NCBI GenBank assembly: GCA_900314165.1
Contig: OMUE01000123.1
Coordinates: 1 to 15,629 of the forward strand
Direction of reading: 5' to 3'
Length of the DNA: 15,629 bases
Origin: an uncultured Acidaminococcus sp.
GTDB lineage: Bacteria; Bacillota_C; Negativicutes; Acidaminococcales; Acidaminococcaceae
Position numbers and translations under genes: made by a program. Of this stretch, positions 11,522-15,629 are shown in pieces (the first letter of the stretch is position 1; the number at the start of each line of letters is the position of its first letter). Below the pieces are notes generated by a model. That model saw only the letters and a program-made list of their open reading frames with translations, did not search any database and had not been told where the DNA came from.

Positions 11522-13066
11522 TTACAGGAACAGTCCGGCTCCGGGGCCAACAGGGAGACCGAGAAGGATCCATATGCCCATGAGGATGCTCCAGAAAATC
11601 AGGAAGCTGATGGAGTAGGGCAGCATCATAGAGGTCAGGGTGCCCAGGCCGGCCTTGTCGTCATATTTCTGCATGAATACCACGATCATGGCGAAGTAGC
11701 TCATGAGCGGGGTAATGATGTTCGTGGAAGAGTCGCCGATTCGGTAGGCTACCTGGGTCAGGGCAGGAGACAAACCCAGCCGGTACATCATGGGCACGAA
11801 AATGGGAGCCATAATAGCCCATTTGGCAGAAGCGGAGCCCATGAACAGGTTCAGGAATGCGGACAGGAAGATAAACAGGATAATGAGGGGCAGGCCCGTG
11901 AGGCCGGCAGCCTCCAGGGCATCGGCTCCTTTGAAGGATACAATGATGCCCAGGTTCGTTTTGCCAAAGTAGGCGATGAATTGGGAGGCGAAGAACGCCA
12001 GCACCATGTAACCGCCCATGGATTTCATAGCCTGGGTCATGGCGGCAATCAGGTCATGGGAACTCTTGATCTTGCCGATGGTGAGGCCATAGACCAGACC
12101 GGGAATCAGGAACAGCAGCAGGATGGCGGGAATCAGTCCGTCATGCATGAAGGCCTTCAGGGTCATTTCCTTTGTAGCAGGTTCCAGGGAACGGAACACG
12201 GCGTTAGTCGGGAACATGAGCAGAGCCATGATGGCAATATAGATGATCAGGGCAATGGTGGCCCGGGTCAGACCTTTGTTTTCCAGAGGAGTAATGGGCG
12301 TGTTGTCCGGCTTATAGGCCCCTTCGTATTTGCCCAGATTCTTTTCTACAATCTTATCCGTTACCAGGGTACCTACGATGGTCAGCACGAAGGTAGAAGC
12401 GGCCAGGAAGTACCAGTTGCAGGTGGGATCCAGGGTCATATCGATACCGGCGGCAATGAGGGCCTGATTTGTAATGCCGGTCAACAGCGGGTCCGTAGTG
12501 CCGATGAGCAGGTTGGCGGAAAAGCCACCGGAAACGCCGGCAAAAGCGGCGGCCATACCGGCCAGAGGGTGACGACCTGCCATGGCGAAGATGATGGCGC
12601 CGATGGGAATGACGATGACGTAGCCTGCGTCAGAAGCAATATTGGACATGATGCCTGCAAACACGACGATGGGCGTCAGGTATTTCGGATTGGCATTGCT
12701 TAAGAGCTTTTTCAGGGATACGTTGAACAGGCCCGTCCATTCGGCTACACCTACGCCCAGCATGGCTACCAATACGGTGCCCAGGGGTGCAAAGCCTGTG
12801 TAGTTCTTTGTAGCAGAGTTGAACATGTAGCGAAGCCCGTCCGCGTTCAGCAGGGATACAGCTTTTTTCGTGACCTCAGCTTTAGCACGGGCATCAAAGT
12901 ACGTGACAGAGACACCGGACGCTGCAACGAAATGGGAGATTACGATGACGATCAGAGACAGGATAAAGAACAGCATGGCGGGGTGGGGGAGTTTGTTGCC
13001 GATGGCTTCTACGCCTTTGAGAAAGCCACCGATTTCCTGGGGATTCTTTTTCGTTTCTTTGGACAT
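11522..13066 (-). CDS. abgT: AbgT-family transporter (p-aminobenzoyl-glutamate type)
   Basis: This 514-aa polytopic membrane protein of the AbgT family is the only gene clearly on the minus strand. The sequence shows a long series of hydrophobic segments and the conserved inner motifs MSNIASDAGYVIVIPIGA, GGFSANLLIGTTDPLL, LFMGSASAKWAIMAPIFVPM and YRIGDSSTNIITPLMSYFA. E. coli AbgT (about 508 aa) imports p-aminobenzoyl-glutamate, a folate breakdown product. Related MtrF/YdaH proteins have been linked to sulfonamide export, so direction and substrate are uncertain. I set the start at ATG 13066 because AAAGGAGG precedes it at the right distance. An in-frame ATG 57 bases further upstream would add a 19-aa extension with no ribosome site. 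The gene is monocistronic, with a terminator 15 bases past its stop. Confidence 0.92.
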   Translation of the reverse strand: MSKETKKNPQEIGGFLKGVEAIGNKLPHPAMLFFILSLIVIVISHFVAASGVSVTYFDARAKAEVTKKAVSLLNADGLRYMFNSATKNYTGFAPLGTVLVAMLGVGVAEWTGLFNVSLKKLLSNANPKYLTPIVVFAGIMSNIASDAGYVIVIPIGAIIFAMAGRHPLAGMAAAFAGVSGGFSANLLIGTTDPLLTGITNQALIAAGIDMTLDPTCNWYFLAASTFVLTIVGTLVTDKIVEKNLGKYEGAYKPDNTPITPLENKGLTRATIALIIYIAIMALLMFPTNAVFRSLEPATKEMTLKAFMHDGLIPAILLLFLIPGLVYGLTIGKIKSSHDLIAAMTQAMKSMGGYMVLAFFASQFIAYFGKTNLGIIVSFKGADALEAAGLTGLPLIILFIFLSAFLNLFMGSASAKWAIMAPIFVPMMYRLGLSPALTQVAYRIGDSSTNIITPLMSYFAMIVVFMQKYDDKAGLGTLTSMMLPYSISFLIFWSILMGIWILLGLPVGPGAGLFL

Positions 13067-13156
13067 GGGATTTGCCTCCTTTAGAGTGAATGATGGGTAC
13101 ATAAAGTGGTGATAGTCGTGCATAATTTAGTAATGTCACACGGTGAATGTATAACT

Positions 13157-13165
13157 ATTGTAACA
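13157..13165 (-). promoter_or_regulatory. Possible extended -10 promoter for abgT
   Basis: On the minus strand this reads TGTTACAAT, an extended -10 (TG, one base, TACAAT), about 90 bases upstream of the abgT start codon. The -35 position reads TATCTT, a poor match. It is the best candidate seen in the AT-rich upstream region. Confidence 0.4.
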
Positions 13166-13490
13166 GAAATAGAAAGAAAAAGATAGAATTATTTGCGAAT
13201 TTGTGCGTGCATAGAGGATTAATACACAGAAAATTATAAAAATACAGAGACAATGAACGTGGGTAAAATACGAGAAAAATAGCGGATGACATAGAGAAAA
13301 TATTTGAATATCAGACTGTTTTGAAACAGTGTTTACAAAAAATGTGGCAAAAAGAAGAAAAGGAAAGTAAGAAGAACATAAGGGAGAGGTGAAGTACTGA
13401 AGAAATAGTCCAGTGGACACGAAAAATGAGATGGACACAAAAATGGATTAGAAGAAATGTGGAGAAAAAAGCACGCTGTGAATAAATACT
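13166..13490. other. AT-rich, purine-biased intergenic region, no gene seen
   Basis: The plus strand here is rich in A and G and poor in C and T over about 300 bases, and it holds no credible coding frame. It contains a 7-2-7 palindrome, ACTGTTT TG AAACAGT (13315-13330). It also has a direct repeat TGGACAC(G/A)AAAAATG (13414-13428 and 13432-13446) and an AGTCCAGTGGA (13407-13417) that matches the end repeat of copies A and B at 10 of 11 bases. It may be a decayed insertion or a regulatory region shared by abgT and ftsH. Confidence 0.4.
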
Positions 13491-13498
13491 CGGATGCA

Positions 13499-13625
13499 CC
13501 CCCACCACCAGCCATGGAAAAGAACCCACCACCGGCTTCGCCGGTCCCCCGCCCTTGAAAAGGGCGGACAAAGAGGAAGCTGAGAGCTCTAATCAGACTT
13601 ACCCCGCTAAAGCGAGGGCGGACAG
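13499..13625. repeat. Third hairpin-mosaic repeat, upstream of ftsH
   Basis: A GC-rich island inside AT-rich DNA, built like copies A and B but with different sequence: ACCGGC TTC GCCGGT (13531-13545), CCGCCCTT GAA AAGGGCGG (13549-13567) and a CCGCTAAAGCG unit followed by AGGGCGG. It also shares the CCCACCACCA wording found in copy A. It is non-coding and lies about 35 bases or more upstream of the ftsH promoter. Confidence 0.55.
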
Positions 13626-13679
13626 AAATATGACAAAGATGTAAAACCCTGGGGAAACAGTGTTAGCTGTAGGCAAATG

Positions 13680-13688
13680 TGATATAAT
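13680..13688 (+). promoter_or_regulatory. Extended -10 promoter of ftsH
   Basis: TGATATAAT is a perfect extended -10 element (TG, one base, TATAAT), 40 bases before the ftsH ATG. The -35 position (about 13660-13665, GTGTTA) is weak, as is common for extended -10 promoters. The start of transcription would be near 13695. Confidence 0.7.
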
Positions 13689-13706
13689 ACTACAATTAAG
13701 TAGTAT
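13687..13706 (+). promoter_or_regulatory. Dyad over the ftsH transcription start
   Basis: ATACTAC (13687-13693) and GTAGTAT (13700-13706) form a perfect 7-bp inverted repeat around AATTAA, covering the end of the -10 box and the predicted start site. It could be an operator for a repressor or a 5' hairpin in the mRNA. Confidence 0.4.
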
Positions 13707-13727
13707 CTAACGAAAGGATGAAAATAT

Positions 13728-15611
13728 ATGGACGAATCCCCGAGAAACCCTAAAAGTACCCGCTACTATTACCTTGCGGCTATTCTGATCATTTTGTTAA
13801 TCAATACCATTATCACGCCCATGTTCTTCAAACCCCAGATGCACGAAGTGAGCTATACGAACTTCCTGAGCATGGTGGACGAAGGCAAGGCTTCGAAAGT
13901 AGAAATTACAAAGGACCGGATTGCCCTGCTGTGCAATGCAGATGGCAAGGAACAGATCTATGTGACAGGCCGGGTGGACGACCCGGAACTGGTAAACCGC
14001 CTGGTGAAAGCTAAGGTGGAATTCTCACAGGTTGTGCCGAAACAGCAGAACCCTATCGTCCAGTTCTTCAATAACTGGATCCTGCCGTTCCTGGTGTTTA
14101 TGGTCATCGGCCAGGTCATTATGCGCTATCTGGGACCTAAACTGGGCGGCGGCAACATGATGAGCTTTGGCAAGAGCAATGCCAAGGTGTACATCGCAGC
14201 CCAAACCGGCAAGACCTTCAAGGACGTAGCAGGTCAGGACGAAGCCAAGGAAGCTCTGCAGGAAATCGTCACGTACCTGCACAATCCTTCCAAATATAAG
14301 GCTATCGGCGCCATTATGCCCAAGGGTGTGCTGCTGGTGGGCCCTCCCGGGACAGGTAAGACTCTGCTGGCTAAAGCAGTAGCCGGGGAAGCCGGCGTGC
14401 CCTTCTTCTCCATTTCCGGCTCCGAATTCATTGAAATGTTCGTAGGCATGGGGGCTGCCCGTGTCCGTGACCTGTTCAAACAGGCTCAGGAAAAAGCGCC
14501 CTGCATCGTGTTCATCGACGAAATCGATGCTATCGGCAAGAAGCGTGACAACGGTTCCTTCGGCAGCAACGATGAACGGGAACAGACCCTGAACCAGCTG
14601 CTGTCCGAAATGGACGGCTTTGATGGCAGTAAGGGCGTCATCATCCTGGCAGCTACGAACCGTCCGGAAGTGCTGGATAAGGCTTTGCTTCGCCCTGGCC
14701 GGTTTGACCGGCGGGTGCCCGTAGAACTGCCTGACCTGCAGGGTAGAGAAGCTATCCTGAAGGTCCATTCCAACGATGTGAAGATGGATCCCAATGTGGA
14801 CTTCCATTCCGTAGCTCTGGCTACCAGCGGTGCCTCCGGTGCGGAGCTGGCTAATATCGTCAACGAAGCAGCTCTGCGGGCTGTGCGCATGGGCCGGGAC
14901 GAAGTGAAGCAGGAAGACCTGGAAGAATCCGTGGAAGTGGTCATTGCCGGTGCCCAGAGAAAAGGTGCCGTCATTTCCCCGGAAGAAAAGAAAGTCATTG
15001 CTTACCATGAAATCGGCCATGCCCTGGTGGCAGCTAGACAGAAGAATACGGCGCCCGTCCACAAGATTACGATCATTCCCCGGACCAGCGGCGCTCTGGG
15101 CTACACCATGCAGGTGGATACCCAGGAAAAAGTACTCATGAGCAAGGAAGAATTGTTCAACAAGATTGTAACGCTGACCGGCGGCCGTTCTGCTGAAGAA
15201 GTGGTGTTCAATCTGGTGACCAGCGGCGCTTCCAACGATATCGAACAGGCCACGAAGCTGGCCCGGGCCATGATTACCCGGTTCGGCATGACGGACGAGT
15301 TCGATATGGTAGCGCTGGAAACTGTGAACAACGCCTACCTGAGTGGGGATACCAGCCTGGCCTGCGCCCCGGATACGGCGGCGAAGATTGACGAAGCAGT
15401 ATTTGAAGTGGTGAAGAAGGCCCATAAACAGGCTCGTGAAATCCTGGAAACCAACAGAGAAAAGATGGATGAACTGGCTCAGTACCTGCTGAAGAAGGAA
15501 ACCATCACCGGCGACGAATTCATGGCTATCCTGCGAGGCGAAGATCCGGAGGGGCTAACAGACAGCGAAGAGCGAAGAGCGAAACCAACCTGCCTAGCGG
15601 CACCCCTATAG
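13728..15611 (+). CDS. ftsH: ATP-dependent zinc metalloprotease FtsH
   Basis: FtsH is a membrane-anchored hexameric AAA+ protease that degrades misfolded membrane proteins and short-lived regulators. The 627-aa protein has a first membrane segment (about 14-34), an extracytoplasmic domain (35-115) and a second segment (117-136). The AAA+ module has Walker A GPPGTGKT (205-212), pore motif MFVGMGA (237-243), Walker [10 protein letters not shown] (260-268) and arginine fingers in RPGRFDRR (R323, R326). The zinc site is HEIGH (427-431), with Asp504 in [11 protein letters not shown] as third ligand; HEAGH is commoner, but the catalytic residues are intact. An AAAGGA ribosome site precedes the ATG. 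The tail after about residue 610 is encoded by short-repeat DNA and is unlikely to be conserved. No tilS or hpt gene is adjacent, so this may be a secondary FtsH paralogue. Confidence 0.95.
   Translation: MDESPRNPKSTRYYYLAAILIILLINTIITPMFFKPQMHEVSYTNFLSMVDEGKASKVEITKDRIALLCNADGKEQIYVTGRVDDPELVNRLVKAKVEFSQVVPKQQNPIVQFFNNWILPFLVFMVIGQVIMRYLGPKLGGGNMMSFGKSNAKVYIAAQTGKTFKDVAGQDEAKEALQEIVTYLHNPSKYKAIGAIMPKGVLLVGPPGTGKTLLAKAVAGEAGVPFFSISGSEFIEMFVGMGAARVRDLFKQAQEKAPCIVFIDEIDAIGKKRDNGSFGSNDEREQTLNQLLSEMDGFDGSKGVIILAATNRPEVLDKALLRPGRFDRRVPVELPDLQGREAILKVHSNDVKMDPNVDFHSVALATSGASGAELANIVNEAALRAVRMGRDEVKQEDLEESVEVVIAGAQRKGAVISPEEKKVIAYHEIGHALVAARQKNTAPVHKITIIPRTSGALGYTMQVDTQEKVLMSKEELFNKIVTLTGGRSAEEVVFNLVTSGASNDIEQATKLARAMITRFGMTDEFDMVALETVNNAYLSGDTSLACAPDTAAKIDEAVFEVVKKAHKQAREILETNREKMDELAQYLLKKETITGDEFMAILRGEDPEGLTDSEERRAKPTCLAAPL
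15564..15583 (+). repeat. GCGAAGAGC-type short repeat inside the ftsH 3' end
   Basis: Two and a half copies of AGCGAAG/AGCGAAGAGC lie in frame within the last codons of ftsH and resemble 11121-11141 after the PHP gene at 18 of 20 bases. A GCGGCACCCC follows, as near the outer end of copy B. This suggests a repeat element begins inside the end of the coding region and may continue past the window. Confidence 0.5.
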
Positions 15612-15629
15612 ACGAAAATAAATAGATAT

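Noticed and set aside
11981..12703. 240-codon plus-strand open frame inside the AbgT gene
   Set aside because: It is opposite a clear membrane transporter gene. Its Gly/Gln/His/Asp-rich translation is typical of antisense membrane-protein coding sequence.
13067..13123. 19-residue N-terminal extension of the AbgT protein
   Set aside because: The upstream ATG lacks a ribosome site, while the inner ATG follows a perfect AAAGGAGG. The extension itself encodes that site.
13136..13571. Minus-strand frames rich in Phe, Ser and Leu upstream of abgT
   Set aside because: They reflect the purine bias of the plus strand (read as pyrimidine codons) and have no start signals.
14025..15425. Very long open frame (466 codons) on the minus strand inside ftsH
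   Set aside because: It lies fully opposite a gene with every FtsH motif intact, and its translation has no recognisable domain. It is a by-product of codon usage in ftsH.
1..15629. CRISPR array, tRNA, rRNA, transposase, toxin-antitoxin pair or phage attachment site
   Set aside because: Both strands were read for these and none was supported. The repeats present are dispersed hairpin elements without regular spacing.

Overview
The window looks like an anaerobic Firmicute of the class Negativicutes. An Acidaminococcus-like glutamate fermenter is my best guess. This is inferred from gene content, the FtsH and AbgT types, and GC-rich hairpin repeats of the kind seen in that class; no 16S or other marker is present to prove it. 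No rRNA, tRNA, CRISPR array, transposase or phage gene was found.

Layout. (1) 1-1365: the 3' part of a MacB/FtsX-type ABC transporter permease, an overlapping 53-aa membrane microprotein, and a strong terminator. (2) 1375-1651: a GC-rich hairpin-mosaic repeat (copy A) with 16-bp imperfect terminal inverted repeats, then AT-rich DNA. (3) 1859-3429: a promoter, an unusual 5' leader with a candidate 15-aa leader peptide, an Nramp-family transporter that has lost the canonical metal ligands, and a terminator. (4) 3487-8667: a compact operon pxpA-pxpB-pxpC-(DUF1445/YcsI)-pxpB-pxpC with a terminator. This matches the Bacillus subtilis ycsF-ycsG-ycsI-kipI-kipA neighbourhood, but with the pxpBC pair present twice. 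(5) 8709-11117: a translationally overlapping MTH1-like NUDIX hydrolase, mutY and PHP phosphatase cassette. (6) 11146-11507: repeat copy B, in inverted orientation to copy A, and a bidirectional terminator. (7) 11522-13066, minus strand: an AbgT-family transporter. (8) 13067-13727: AT-rich, purine-biased DNA, a third hairpin-mosaic repeat and the ftsH promoter. (9) 13728-15611: ftsH, whose last residues are encoded in short-repeat DNA.

How the genes fit together. PxpABC is the ATP-dependent prokaryotic 5-oxoprolinase (5-oxoproline to glutamate). DUF1445 proteins are related to the N-terminal part of the mammalian D-glutamate cyclase protein. The Nramp-like transporter co-occurs with these genes in other Firmicutes. 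The most economical reading is a 5-oxoproline/glutamate salvage module: an importer of a non-metal substrate, a 5-oxoprolinase, and a second carboxyltransferase-like PxpBC pair of unknown specificity. That would suit an organism living on glutamate. The downstream cassette is a GO-type oxidised-guanine repair unit. The 147-bp core shared by copies A and B is about 98% identical and inverted. It brackets the whole nramp-pxp-mutY-PHP block, which could therefore invert by homologous recombination.
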